DNA of 64,000 nucleotides, taken from assembly GCA_003161435.1 (NCBI GenBank), contig PMOS01000024.1:177158-241157 (forward strand). The letters run 5' to 3'. Each line of letters begins with the position of its first letter. The first letter of the stretch is position 1. This document shows positions 48,877 to 57,896 of the stretch, one piece after another. The notes under the pieces are model-generated. The model searched no databases. It had not been told where the DNA came from and saw only the letters and a program-made list of their open reading frames with translations. The stretch is from Vulcanimicrobiota bacterium. Its GTDB lineage: Bacteria > Vulcanimicrobiota > Vulcanimicrobiia > Vulcanimicrobiales > Vulcanimicrobiaceae. The position numbers were made by a program, and so were the translations under genes.

Positions 48877-49539
48877 GTGAAACATTCCTGGGTGGCCGGC
48901 GCGCTGGCGATCGCGATCGCCGCCACCGGCTTGACCGCATGCCACAACAAGTCGACGGCTTCGACGACGCCGGCGACGCCGGCGACCGGCGCGACCATCC
49001 CGCCGATCGCCCAACAGACCGTCCCGAACCCGCTGCCGAGCTTGACCGTCACCAGCACCACCTTCGCCGCCGACAGTACGCTGCCGAACACCACGATCTT
49101 CAATAGCTTCGGCTGCACCGGCGGCGACCAGTCGCCCCAGCTCTCCTGGACCGCGGGGCCGGCCAACACCGCTAGTTATGCGGTCACGATCTTCGACCCG
49201 GACGCGCCGACCAACGTCGGCTTCTGGCACTGGCTGATCTACAACATCCCGCCGACGACCACGAGCCTGGCGGCCAACATTCCACCGACCGGCGGTGCGG
49301 GGACCGGCACCTTACCGGCCGGCGCGCTCCAGGCGATGGACGACTACGGAATCCAGGGTTACGGCGGCCCGTGCCCGCCGTTAGGCGGCGGGACACATCA
49401 CTACATCTTCACGGTCACCGCGCTAAGCGCGATGATCACCGGGCTCACGCCTGCGACGACCGACGCAGCGCTGCTGCAGTTCAACATGGACGGGGACATT
49501 CTCGCACGCGGTCAGCTCGTCGGGCTCTACGGCCGCTGA
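48877..49539 (+). CDS. PEBP-family (YbhB/YbcL) lipoprotein
   Basis: 220 residues from GTG 48877, preceded by GGGGAG; another GTG at 48862 is possible. Lipobox GLTACH, then a Thr/Ala/Pro linker. The PEBP core has TSTTFAADSTLP, FGCTGGDQSPQLSW, the DPDAPTNVGFWHWLIYNIP motif with the conserved DPDAP and HW, and GGPCPPLGGGTHHYIF (GPCPP-x-G-x-HxY). PEBPs bind phosphatidylethanolamine or small anions; in bacteria the role is unclear. It converges on and overlaps the MFS gene by 13 bases. Confidence 0.9.
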   Translation: MKHSWVAGALAIAIAATGLTACHNKSTASTTPATPATGATIPPIAQQTVPNPLPSLTVTSTTFAADSTLPNTTIFNSFGCTGGDQSPQLSWTAGPANTASYAVTIFDPDAPTNVGFWHWLIYNIPPTTTSLAANIPPTGGAGTGTLPAGALQAMDDYGIQGYGGPCPPLGGGTHHYIFTVTALSAMITGLTPATTDAALLQFNMDGDILARGQLVGLYGR

Positions 49540-50714
49540 GCTTCTGACGCCGTTGCTGGGGCGCGCTCGATCACCCGAGCGAGCCGTGGCCCCAGCACGG
49601 CGACGATCAGCGCGGCCAAGAACATCGGCAAAAACGCCGCCGCCGCAACGTGCGTCGCGTCCCAGGCTGCTCCCGAGAGCAGCGTCGTGACGAACGAAAT
49701 CGCATAGCCCAGCGTGAACGTCCCGGCAGCCAGCCGCGGTACTTCGTCGGCGGGCGCGGAGAGCGCCGGCAACGCGAAGCTCATGGTCAGGATGTAGGCT
49801 GCCGTCAAGCCGAGCAAGGCCGCGCCGATGACGGTGCCTGCGCCGCCAAACAGCAGCACGACGACGACCGCGACGACGATCAACGCCGCGACCAAGAGCG
49901 ACGTCGCCGGACGGCCGAGGATGCGCATCGGGATCAAGCCGACCGCGAACGACGCCGGAATCTGACCGACATTGAGCGCCGCGAGTGCGGCGCCGACGAG
50001 GCCGACGCTGCCGGTCGCGTGCAGGTAGTCCGGCAAGAACGTGTTGGCACCGAAATAGGCCAGGCTGGCGGCCGACTGAAACACGCCGAGTTGCCACACG
50101 CGCGCATCGCGAAAGTTCGGCAACCACGCGCCCGACGTTTTCGGCGTGCCGCGGTTCGGATCGCGCACCGCGCTCAGCGCCAATGCGGTGAGAACCACCG
50201 GAACGCTCCACGCCATGAAGCTGCGCTCCCACGAACCGCCGACGAGCGGCAGGACGAACGGGATCGTGAGCGACGCGCTGATCGCCTCACCGCACAAGAG
50301 CCCGTTCGCCCAGATCCCCGTTCCCAACGCGATCCGCTCGCCGAACCAGGCGCGCGCCAGCGTGGGAAACGCGGGCTGTATCGTCGCGATCCCCGCGCCC
50401 ATGACCACCGTCATCGCGAACAGCATCCCGATCGACGGACCGAACCCGCGCAGCGCCGACGAGATCGCGATCGCCCAGAGCCCGACGATCACCGCTCGCT
50501 GCGCGCCGAGGCGCATGGTCAGCAGGCCGCCGAACATCGACGAAACGGCGAGCACCAGCACCGGCAAATTCGACAGCGCGGCGATCCCCGACTCGTTCAG
50601 ATGCAGATCGCGGTGGATCAGTGGGATGACCGGCGGAACGGCGAGCAGCGTGAGTCGCAGGTCCGTGCCCGCGAGCCAAAGCACGATCCCCCGCAGTACG
50701 GGCGCAGAGCGCAT
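49527..50714 (-). CDS. MFS transporter, CynX/NimT-like
   Basis: 395 residues, 12 helices. LTLLAVPPVIPLIHRDLHLN at the start, LTMRLGAQRAVIVGL in loop 2-3 and GWFGE-like region (RAWFGERIALGTGIWANGL) are typical of the cyanate/nitroimidazole-type group. Start ATG 50714 shares a base with the preceding stop (TGATG). It ends the cyclophilin-DUF72-OCD operon. Substrate unknown; export of a small organic anion is a guess. Confidence 0.85.
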   Translation of the reverse strand: MRSAPVLRGIVLWLAGTDLRLTLLAVPPVIPLIHRDLHLNESGIAALSNLPVLVLAVSSMFGGLLTMRLGAQRAVIVGLWAIAISSALRGFGPSIGMLFAMTVVMGAGIATIQPAFPTLARAWFGERIALGTGIWANGLLCGEAISASLTIPFVLPLVGGSWERSFMAWSVPVVLTALALSAVRDPNRGTPKTSGAWLPNFRDARVWQLGVFQSAASLAYFGANTFLPDYLHATGSVGLVGAALAALNVGQIPASFAVGLIPMRILGRPATSLLVAALIVVAVVVVLLFGGAGTVIGAALLGLTAAYILTMSFALPALSAPADEVPRLAAGTFTLGYAISFVTTLLSGAAWDATHVAAAAFLPMFLAALIVAVLGPRLARVIERAPATASEAQRP

Positions 50715-51643
50715 CAGCGGGCCACGAGCGCAGCCGCGGCTGCGACGTCTTCGACGCCCAGACCGAGCGAGACGAAGATCGAAACGCGTCCGCTGCGCGG
50801 CGAACCAAGGTGCGCGAGAACCTCGCCGAGCGAAATGACGCCGTCCCACGACGCCGCGCCGTCGGCAACGGCGAGAATCACGTCACCGGCTTCGGCGCGC
50901 GCTGCCGCGAGGTCGTCGACGACGAGCGCCGATGCGCCGACGAGCGCAGCGGGTAGCTCGCGTTTGTCCGCGACACACGCCCCGATCGCGTTGACGTGCG
51001 CGCCGTCGCCGACCGCAGCGGCGTCGAAGAGCGGCTGCGCGGAAGCCGTGCACGTCGTAATGACGTCGGCGCCGCGCACCGCGTCGTCGGGATCGCGCGC
51101 GGCGCGGACCTCGAGGTGATGTGTCTGCGCGACACGCACGAGGGCCTCGGTCCGGGCATCGTCTCGCGACCACACTGTCAGCCGTTCGACCAATTCGGCG
51201 CGCGCGAAGGCGTCGAGATGCGCGACAGCTTGAGCGCCGGCGCCGAGGATCGCATGCGTACCGCGCGGTCTGAGCGCTAAGCTCTGCGTCGCGACGACCG
51301 AAACCGCCGCTGTACGCGCGCGCGTTAGCGCCTCGGCATCGATCCAAGCCTGCGGCGCGCCGGTCACGGGGTCGAGTAGCACGACGACGGCCCGGTGCGT
51401 CGGCAAACCGCGCGCCGCATTGGCCGGAATCGCGACGACGAGCTTCGCGCCCAGCGCCGTTTGCGGCCCGCCGACCCAGGCGGGCATCGCACCGAACCAC
51501 GCGCCGTCCGGTGTCGTTAACGCCGCACGTATTGGGCCGCCGGCGTCGCCGCGGGCGGCCGCGCAGAGCACCGAACGCATCAGCGGCACGAGATCGAGGG
51601 TGCCCAGACGGCGCTCGACCTCGTCTTCGTCGAGCTGGATCAT
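50714..51643 (-). CDS. Ornithine cyclodeaminase/mu-crystallin family protein
   Basis: 309 residues. The Rossmann segment has AILGAGAQAVAHLDAF (GAGxQA) around residue 140-155 and TVWSRD; later DVITTCTASAQPLFD and VNAIGACVADKRELP are family features. Members deaminate ornithine, or reduce imines such as delta-1-pyrroline-2-carboxylate, or alanine. The ornithine-binding residues cannot be confirmed, so a reductase is equally possible. ATG 51643 overlaps the DUF72 stop (ATGA). The frame upstream to 51808 overlaps DUF72 and is rejected. Confidence 0.88.
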   Translation of the reverse strand: MIQLDEDEVERRLGTLDLVPLMRSVLCAAARGDAGGPIRAALTTPDGAWFGAMPAWVGGPQTALGAKLVVAIPANAARGLPTHRAVVVLLDPVTGAPQAWIDAEALTRARTAAVSVVATQSLALRPRGTHAILGAGAQAVAHLDAFARAELVERLTVWSRDDARTEALVRVAQTHHLEVRAARDPDDAVRGADVITTCTASAQPLFDAAAVGDGAHVNAIGACVADKRELPAALVGASALVVDDLAAARAEAGDVILAVADGAASWDGVISLGEVLAHLGSPRSGRVSIFVSLGLGVEDVAAAAALVAR

Positions 51644-52464
51644 CCGAACAGCGACGGCTGCTCGATCCGTGCCGGCCGTTCGTGCGCTACGCCGAGCGCG
51701 GCGTAGAGCTGCCGAATCGTCCCGGGCGCATGACCCGCATACTGGTTGTTCGCGTAACCGGCCAGCCGCGCGAGCTGCGGCGCGGCGGCGCGAATCGCCT
51801 CGGTCCACTGCGCGATCTCGGCGTCGCGGTCGATGACGAGCGCGTCGAAGCGCGCGACGGTGTTGTTGATACCCAGCCAGCGCACGTAGGCGTGCGACGC
51901 GGTCGGCCGGTAAAGCTCGTGCAGCATCGCCTCCAGCGAGACGAACGGGCCGTCGGTCACCGCGAGCGCGACGCCGTGCGTGCCGAGCGCGTCCCGCAGC
52001 CGGCCGTGCACGTCACCGTGAAACCAGTCGCGGTCGCGCACCTCGAACGCCCAGCGCGGGCCGGCCGGCAGCTCGTGCACGAATGACTCGACCGCGTCGA
52101 TCTCGGCGGGGACGAAGTCCGGCGGCATTTGGATCAGGATCGCTTCGAGCTTGTCGCCGAACTCGAGCGCGCTGGCCACGAACTCATCGACCAGCGCGCG
52201 CGATTCGAGCAGACGTCGCTCGTGCGTGATCTCGCGCGGCAGCTTCAGCGCGAACGTGAAATCGTCCGGGACTTGCGCCGCCCACTTGCGCACGCGCTCG
52301 GGCGGCGGCGTCCCGTAGAACGTCGAGTCGATCTCGACGCTGCCGAACTCTTCCGCGTACTCGCGCAGGTAGTCCTCGGGACGCGTTCCGGCGTCGTACA
52401 TCGAGCCGGCCCAGTCGGGATACGACCAGCCTTGCGTCCCGAGAGCGAGATGCGGAAGGCTCAG
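51640..52464 (-). CDS. DUF72 (YecE-like) protein, probably CTG-initiated
   Basis: 274 residues. The TIM-barrel family pattern is seen: LGTQGWSYPDWAGSMYDAGT at the N-terminus, EIDSTFYGTP, FTFALKLPREITHERR and WAFEVRDRDWF. No ATG, GTG or TTG precedes LGTQGWSY in frame; ATG 52401 would delete that conserved start. A CTG at 52464 lies 6 bases after AAGGAGG and overlaps the cyclophilin stop as CTGA, the same geometry as the ATGA overlaps elsewhere. I therefore infer a CTG start. The role of DUF72 is not known. Confidence 0.86.
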   Translation of the reverse strand: MSLPHLALGTQGWSYPDWAGSMYDAGTRPEDYLREYAEEFGSVEIDSTFYGTPPPERVRKWAAQVPDDFTFALKLPREITHERRLLESRALVDEFVASALEFGDKLEAILIQMPPDFVPAEIDAVESFVHELPAGPRWAFEVRDRDWFHGDVHGRLRDALGTHGVALAVTDGPFVSLEAMLHELYRPTASHAYVRWLGINNTVARFDALVIDRDAEIAQWTEAIRAAAPQLARLAGYANNQYAGHAPGTIRQLYAALGVAHERPARIEQPSLFG

Positions 52465-52970
52465 CCGTTGCCTCCTTCGCCGCCGCCGTCTTCGATGACG
52501 ACCGCACTCATCGGGTCTCCGGCGCGGATCTGATCGACCACCTGCTGGCCCTCGATGACATGGCCGAAGACGGTGTACTGCCGGTTCAAAAACGGCGCAT
52601 CACCGAGACAGATGTAGAACTGCGATCCCGCCGAGTTCGGGTTCGACGAGCGCGCCATTGCGACCGTGCCCTTGATGTGCGGGTGCTCGTTGAACTCTGC
52701 TTCGAGATTGTAGCCCGGACCGCCGGTACCGTTCCCGCTCGGATCGCCACCCTGGATCACGAAGCCCGGCTCGTACCGATGGAAGGTGAGCCCGTCGTAG
52801 AAACCCGCCCGGGCGAGCTTGATGAAGGCCGCGCTGTGCAGCGGCGCGTCGTCGGGATAGAACGTGAACACGATCTCGCCCTTAGGCGTCGTGATGCGCG
52901 CGCGAGCCGTCTTCGCCTCGCCGGCCAGGGTTTGGAGCTCGTCGCCCGAGGGCTTGGTATAGGTTGCCAT
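52461..52970 (-). CDS. Cyclophilin-type peptidyl-prolyl cis-trans isomerase
   Basis: 169 residues. The isomerase core shows FYDGLTFHRYEPGFVIQGGD, GTVAMARSSNPNSAGSQFYI and FGHVIEGQQVVDQI. Catalytic Arg, Phe and Gln of the family (FHR, Q-x-FI) are kept. No signal peptide, so cytosolic. The N-terminal 20 residues are extra. First of an overlapped operon with DUF72, OCD-like protein and MFS. It has its own ATG 52970; further upstream frame has no similarity. Folding helper. Confidence 0.93.
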   Translation of the reverse strand: MATYTKPSGDELQTLAGEAKTARARITTPKGEIVFTFYPDDAPLHSAAFIKLARAGFYDGLTFHRYEPGFVIQGGDPSGNGTGGPGYNLEAEFNEHPHIKGTVAMARSSNPNSAGSQFYICLGDAPFLNRQYTVFGHVIEGQQVVDQIRAGDPMSAVVIEDGGGEGGNG

Positions 52971-53019
52971 CGCTACGGTGCTACGTCGCCCAGCCTCCCC
53001 TGCCCCTGCAGCCTTCGCC

Positions 53020-54210
53020 TCAGTGGTAGACGAAAATGCGCGCCCACTGCCACACGCCCAGCTCGTACATGCCGAAGCCGATCGACCAGACGAACAGCGG
53101 AAGATACCAAACGGACGGTCGCGCGCGGATCGCGTACGCCATGAGCGCGAACAGGAACGGGATGAAGTCGAGCGCGTGCCGCACGCCGAGTTGCACCATC
53201 CCCGTACTGTAGTAGAGCAGCGCGGGCACCGCGCAGCAGGCCGTCGCAAGCCAAAGCAGCTGGACGGCACGCTCGCGGATCGGCGCGAGCAACGCGATCG
53301 CCAACGCGGGACTGGTAAAGGTCAGCGCCGTTCCGAACTCGCCGGCCACCAGATACGGCGGATGGTCGAGGACGTCGGGCGGCTGCAGGAAGTAGAACTG
53401 CAGTTGCATGCCGAGATTCTTGAGCGCGAGCGGCGGCGAGGGATCGGTCCGGCCGATGTCCATGATACGGTAGAACTTCGGGAACCCGACGTCGGCGATC
53501 GTCCCCCAGCGCACGTAGTTGTAGTACGCCGCCGGGACCGCGAACAGCGCGCCGATCGTTGCCACGTCCACCAACCGCAACGGCTTCGCGCGAATCTGCG
53601 GCCAGACGGCGATCGCATATGCCGGAAGCGCGAGGACCATCGGATACCGGCAGAACGCGGCGCACAGCGCCCAGAGCAAGACGCGCCACGGAATGCGGTC
53701 ACCCAGACATTCGGCGATGGCGAGCATCGTGAACGCGACCGAACCGGACTGCGCGACGAACCACACGTCGCCGTTCGCCGAGCAGTACGCATAGCTCGTG
53801 CCGAACAGCAAGAACGCGGCGAGCAGCGACGCCCAGCCCGGCGACACGCCGACGCGCCGCGCGACGAGCCACGCCGCCGCGATGCCGATCCCGGCTAAGC
53901 CGATGGCCAGCGCGGTCTGGTTCGTCGACAACCCCCACACGGCGACGAACGGCAGCAGCAAGACCGCGGGGAACGGCGCCTCGTAGACGTAGGCCCGGCC
54001 GTGATACGGGATGGCATCGATGTAGTCGCCCGGGAAGTGTGGGAGGTACGGATAGCCGTGCAGCCACGCGTCGGCCTCCCACACGTAGTTGTTCATGATC
54101 GTCGCGTGAAAGCCCGAGTAGAGGCCAAGCACGGCGATCGTCAGCAACCCGGCAAGCGTCGCCCCAAACCGCTCGTCGTCTCGGATACGCCGCCATATCA
54201 CGGGCTCCAC
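53020..54210 (-). CDS. Multi-pass membrane glycosyltransferase-like protein
   Basis: 396 residues, about 10 helices, with a luminal-type first loop after helix 1 containing WEADAWLHGYPYLPHF, DYIDAIPYHGRAYVYEAPFP, which fits GT-C fold enzymes that use polyprenyl-phosphate sugars (a D-x-D-like or E-D pair). GTG 54210 has GAGGG five bases upstream and is preferred to ATG 54273. Ends 49 bases before the cyclophilin gene. Specific glycan unknown. It may also be a non-enzymatic DUF2029-like protein. Confidence 0.7.
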   Translation of the reverse strand: MEPVIWRRIRDDERFGATLAGLLTIAVLGLYSGFHATIMNNYVWEADAWLHGYPYLPHFPGDYIDAIPYHGRAYVYEAPFPAVLLLPFVAVWGLSTNQTALAIGLAGIGIAAAWLVARRVGVSPGWASLLAAFLLFGTSYAYCSANGDVWFVAQSGSVAFTMLAIAECLGDRIPWRVLLWALCAAFCRYPMVLALPAYAIAVWPQIRAKPLRLVDVATIGALFAVPAAYYNYVRWGTIADVGFPKFYRIMDIGRTDPSPPLALKNLGMQLQFYFLQPPDVLDHPPYLVAGEFGTALTFTSPALAIALLAPIRERAVQLLWLATACCAVPALLYYSTGMVQLGVRHALDFIPFLFALMAYAIRARPSVWYLPLFVWSIGFGMYELGVWQWARIFVYH

Positions 54211-54295
54211 GTTGGCCCTCGGACGCGCGATCTCCTGAGCCCGGCCCGTCACGTCCGCACCGACGCAGGGCATGAGCGCAGCCACGAGGTAGGCC

Positions 54296-55648
54296 GTGGC
54301 GATGTCACCGTATCGTCGCCTTGCGCTCCTCGTCGTCGTCTCGCTCTGCTGCGCGCTGCCCGCGCGCGCCGACGTGCCGGCGCCATCGCTCGATCCCGCC
54401 GTCGCGGCGGCGATCGCGCGGATCGACGCGGCCAACCTGCGCGCGACCGACACGCGCCTGGTCGCGTTCGGAACGCGCTCGACGTTCTCCGAGAAGTCCG
54501 GGCCGAATCGTGGTATCTTCGCCGCGCGCGACTACGTGTTCGACCGGTTCGGGCAAATCGCGCGTTCGAGCGGCGGCCGCCTCTCGGTCGCGCTGGACTC
54601 GTACACGCAGGTCGCCGATCCCGCTAAGCGCATCCCGCGCGACGTCGTCATCTCGTCGGTCGTTGCGACCCTCAAGGGCGACGATCCGGCGGCCCCGACA
54701 TACGTGATGTCCAGCCACCTCGACTCGCGGAACACCGACAACAACGACGGCATCCACGACGCGCCCGGCGCCGACGACAACGGCTCGGCCGTCTCGGCGG
54801 TGCTCGAGGCTGCGCGCGTGCTGGCGCCTCTCCAAATGCATGGCACGGTGATCTTCGCCTGCTTCGACTCCGAGGAGCAAGGGCTGTTCGGCAGCGCGCA
54901 TCTCGCGCAGGGGCTCAAGGCGGCGCACGTCGACGTCGAAGGTGATCTCAACAACGACATCATCGGAGCGTCGGTCGGCGACGACGGCGTCAAGCGCGAC
55001 GACATGGTGCGCATCTATTCCGAGGCGATACCGACTGCCGCGAACGTCAGGCTGATCAATGCGATCGGCTCGGAGAACGACTCGCCGTCCAACGAGCTCG
55101 CCCGCTATGCGAAGGAAACCGGCGACGCCTACGCGACCGGGCTGACCGGGATGCTGATCTGGCGCGCGGACCGCTTTCTGCGCGGCGGCGACCACGAGTC
55201 GTTCAACGCGCAGGGCTTCGCGGCGCTGCGCTTCACCGAGCCGCGCGAGACGTTTGCGCACCAGCACCAGGACGTGCGCGTCGAGAACGGCGTGCAGTAC
55301 GGCGACCTTCTGCAGTACCTCGACTTCGACTACCTCGCCAAAGTGACGCGCTACAACGCCGCGGTGCTGGCCTCGCTCGCCCTCGCCCCCGCGACGCCGA
55401 AGGTGTCGGTCGACACGAAGGCGCTGACCAACGACACGACGCTGTTTTGGGATCCCGTCCCGCGCGCCGTGCGCTACGAGGTGGTGCGCCGCTTGACGAC
55501 GGAGCCCACCTGGAGCGCCGTGCAGGACGCCGGCAACGTCACGCGCATAACGTTGCCGCTTTCCAAGGACATCTGGCAGTTCGCGGTCCGCGCCGTCGAC
55601 GCCCAAGGTCACCGCTCCCAAGCCGGTTTTCCGACCCCGGTACGCTGA
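54296..55648 (+). CDS. Secreted M28-family zinc peptidase with C-terminal Fn3-like domain
   Basis: 450 residues with signal peptide (MAMSPYRRLALLVVVSLCCA). Zinc ligands match M28: H141 in SSHLDSR, D160/D161 in GADDNGS, E193/E194 in DSEEQGL, D221 in NNDIIG and H300 in GDHESF. Residues 360-450 look like a fibronectin-III module (TLFWDPVPRAVRYEVVRRLT). The enzyme is probably an aminopeptidase outside the cytoplasm. GTG 54296 has GAGG six bases upstream; ATG 54302 is an alternative. Confidence 0.9.
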   Translation: MAMSPYRRLALLVVVSLCCALPARADVPAPSLDPAVAAAIARIDAANLRATDTRLVAFGTRSTFSEKSGPNRGIFAARDYVFDRFGQIARSSGGRLSVALDSYTQVADPAKRIPRDVVISSVVATLKGDDPAAPTYVMSSHLDSRNTDNNDGIHDAPGADDNGSAVSAVLEAARVLAPLQMHGTVIFACFDSEEQGLFGSAHLAQGLKAAHVDVEGDLNNDIIGASVGDDGVKRDDMVRIYSEAIPTAANVRLINAIGSENDSPSNELARYAKETGDAYATGLTGMLIWRADRFLRGGDHESFNAQGFAALRFTEPRETFAHQHQDVRVENGVQYGDLLQYLDFDYLAKVTRYNAAVLASLALAPATPKVSVDTKALTNDTTLFWDPVPRAVRYEVVRRLTTEPTWSAVQDAGNVTRITLPLSKDIWQFAVRAVDAQGHRSQAGFPTPVR

Positions 55649-56024
55649 TCGGTAATCTATTCGAGGGTCCATTTTTGCCGCTCGGGCGTTCTTTACCATT
55701 TTTCAATCGTCTCTCGAGCCTGCTTCGACGTGAAAGGTCGGCCGAACCACCTCTCTTTCCGACTATCCTCTGTCGGATGCAGAGTGCTGCGGGCCTACTC
55801 ACTGGTCGCGACCGCTGCACAAACGGGATGGCTGGCGGAGTCGAAAGCACCTGATTCAATCTCTTACTTCCGCGCGAAGCCACGCGCCAGGCTTTCGACC
55901 GGCTGGCACCATGGTTTCTTTGCTACGCAGCGGCGTATCGCAAACGCCGCTGCCCGGTGACCGTGTAGGCGCTTTGGCAAAATGCCCGGCCGGAATACGG
56001 GCACTTGCTACGAAGACAGACATC
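55649..56024. other. Intergenic region with two hairpins before the AlbA/Schlafen-type gene
   Basis: No convincing gene. CAGCGGCGT (55928-55936) pairs with ACGCCGCTG (55944-55952) around a seven-base loop, and TGCCCG (55983-55988) pairs with CGGGCA (55998-56003). They lie upstream of ATG 56025 and may form a structured leader. The region has lower GC and marks the left edge of the AlbA/HigBA islet. Possible role in control is inferred. Confidence 0.4.
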
Positions 56025-57191
56025 ATGCCGGACGACATTCTTCGATCTGATCGACTCGAAAGCGCCAGCTACAATGAGGTCTTCGAATATCTTAGCAGCA
56101 TTAACTCCGAGACGCAGCGCCTGGAATTCAAGAGAGACGTGCAACCGTTGACCGTCGCAAGGGAGGCCGTGTCGATGGCGAACGCCATTGGCGGCGCGAT
56201 CGTCTGCGGATTTAATGATCCGCAGGACAATGTTCCGTTGATCCATTCCGGGCTGCAGTTTCCGACCGATGAGCCCGCTAGGCGAAGACTCCGTAATCAA
56301 ATCCTTGCCCGCACTTATCCCGTGATTTCCGTCGACGTGTTCGGCTATCGTTCTGGCGCTGGCGAACCAATGCTGCTCGTACGGGTTGACGAGAGCCTAG
56401 TAGCCCCGCACGAATACACCGAAGAGACTGGCAGGTTTCTAGTTCGGCGCGGCACCGAGGTCGGCGCGCTCACCCTGCGGGAGTTGGAAGCGATGTTGCG
56501 CCGCCGCGACGCATCGGGCGATGCAGACGTGATCCGCGCGCAAAATATGTTGAACTTCGATTTCGGGATGCCCGGTCCCGACTTCATCGGCATCCGCCTG
56601 GAACCAGGCCGACCTAAGTCGCACGTGCTCCGCCTTGCTGAAGAGCGCGAAATCGTTGGTATGGTGGACACTCTTACCTACCTGAACGAATTGACACCAG
56701 AAACGCAAGCCGATGGCGTTTTGTTCCGCTCGCAAGAGACGATTCAAGGAATTGACGACAATCCCGAGCGCCGGTTGCGCCGGTGTTATGTCTCGTCTGA
56801 CGGAACAATTGAAATGCGATTACCGGTTCAGCCAGGGACCAGTCTGCTTTATCAACTGATGGTCGTCCTCGGCGACGCATACGCGTTGTCCTCGTGGTTG
56901 TTGCGACTCCTCCGTCAGGGGCCGATCGTGAACGGACAACTGTTCTTCCGGTGTAACACATCCACGCCTCACCACGGGGGCTTCAAGCTTCCCGCGGCTG
57001 GTACTTTGGCACTCGGGATCGATTTCGCGCGAAACTCCTTCGTGGAAGCATTCGTGGAACGTCTCTTGTACCTCGCGCGGTGGGCGGGCACTCCGCTTGA
57101 CGACACCGACGTACGACCCGCGCTTGAGCGTTTCTGGCGAGAAGGTCCAGGTTCGCGGAGCGCGTTTGCCGCGGCGACGTGGCTGTCCTGA
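56025..57191 (+). CDS. AlbA_2/Schlafen-type putative DNA-binding protein
   Basis: 388 residues from ATG 56025. AlbA_2 core: INSETQRLEFKRDVQPLTVA at 26-45, then AVSMANAIGGAIVCGFNDP at 48-66, LLVRVDES and FLVRRGTEVGALTLRELEAM. The family has nucleic-acid binding or nuclease-related roles in transcription control and antiviral defence. Residues 200-388 form an unrecognised domain with GPDFIGIRLEPGRPKS. The frame is open upstream to 55911 but that part crosses the hairpins. Looser codon use than core genes suggests transfer. Followed by a HigB-HigA pair after about 330 bases. Confidence 0.8.
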   Translation: MPDDILRSDRLESASYNEVFEYLSSINSETQRLEFKRDVQPLTVAREAVSMANAIGGAIVCGFNDPQDNVPLIHSGLQFPTDEPARRRLRNQILARTYPVISVDVFGYRSGAGEPMLLVRVDESLVAPHEYTEETGRFLVRRGTEVGALTLRELEAMLRRRDASGDADVIRAQNMLNFDFGMPGPDFIGIRLEPGRPKSHVLRLAEEREIVGMVDTLTYLNELTPETQADGVLFRSQETIQGIDDNPERRLRRCYVSSDGTIEMRLPVQPGTSLLYQLMVVLGDAYALSSWLLRLLRQGPIVNGQLFFRCNTSTPHHGGFKLPAAGTLALGIDFARNSFVEAFVERLLYLARWAGTPLDDTDVRPALERFWREGPGSRSAFAAATWLS

Positions 57192-57489
57192 CGTCTTTCG
57201 TCATATGCGAGGTTCACGGACTCCTTACTAACGCAGTCAGTCGGAGCCGATTCGTAATGAGCAGTTCGGGCTCGCAGGCCGCCCCGTACAGCAGGGACGA
57301 TCATCGAGCGGCACCGGCCGGATGTTCGAAACGTCCGCCGTTGGCGTATCCGGAAGCCGGCGGGTCGCGGCGACACGTAAACTCGCAGCACGTTCCGGGC
57401 GTCGCTCATCAGCCTTCGACCTCGAACAGGTCGCGGTGGGTCCGGGCGTGGCCAGCCCCTCGGAACGTGCAAGCCCGTATCGAAGGGGG
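57192..57489. other. Intergenic stretch between AlbA-type gene and higBA
   Basis: Open frames here are short and show no family likeness or stable codon bias. I see no RNA gene. The last part holds the higB promoter described next. Confidence 0.4.
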
Positions 57490-57518
57490 TTGACCCCGTA
57501 TGGCAGAAGTGCCATACT
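57490..57518 (+). promoter_or_regulatory. Promoter and operator of higBA
   Basis: TTGACC (57490-57495), 17 bases, CATACT (57513-57518). Inside and overlapping lies GTATGGCAGAAGTGCCATAC (57498-57517), a perfect inverted repeat of 8-base arms around GAAG, a likely HigA operator. Transcription would start near or just after GTG 57522, so the higB mRNA is leaderless or the -10 is slightly elsewhere. HigA autoregulation is typical of the family. Confidence 0.7.
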
Positions 57519-57521
57519 ACG

Positions 57522-57896
57522 GTGGCGCACCATGAGAAGGGAATCGTTTGGGTTTCGAGTTCGTATAAAGACTTGATCGCTTCGCCCGAAGAGGTCATCG
57601 ACGCAGTCGGCTATGCTCTGGACCTTGCCCAGCGCGACCAGCAAGCCGGCTACGCCAAGCCGATGAAAGGCGACCTGCGAGAGGTCATCGAGATCCGCGC
57701 CGACGACGACACCGGCAAGAGTACATTCCGCGCCACCTACACGGTGACACTGGGAGACACAGTCTACGTGCTCGATGTCTTTCAAAAGAAGTCTAAGAAA
57801 GGTATCGAGACTCCGAAGATCGACCTCGACCGCATCAGCGGTCGCCTGAAACAGGCGAAGGATCATTATGAGCAACAGCAGCGCAAGACGGGATGA
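57522..57896 (+). CDS. higB: HigB-type (RelE/Gp49-like) toxin
   Basis: 124 residues from GTG 57522. Family pattern KGIVWVSSSYKDLIASPEEV, DAVGYALDLAQRDQQAG, AKPMKGDLREVIEIRAD, ATYTVTLGDTVYVLDVFQKK (F-K-K-S), matching phage-derived Gp49-like HigB ribosome-dependent mRNA interferases. It precedes the antitoxin and overlaps it by 29 bases, the higBA order. Active Lys/Arg residues (KPMKG, KKSKKG) are kept. No ribosome site is seen upstream of the GTG, in line with the near-leaderless promoter. Confidence 0.88.
   Translation: MAHHEKGIVWVSSSYKDLIASPEEVIDAVGYALDLAQRDQQAGYAKPMKGDLREVIEIRADDDTGKSTFRATYTVTLGDTVYVLDVFQKKSKKGIETPKIDLDRISGRLKQAKDHYEQQQRKTG

Noticed and set aside
49650..51119. 489-codon plus-strand frame
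   Set aside because: Antisense to the MFS and OCD-like genes, with Arg/Glu/Gln-rich shadow composition.
57179..57493. Small plus-strand frame before higB
   Set aside because: Proline/arginine/serine-rich without family likeness, and it runs into the higB promoter.
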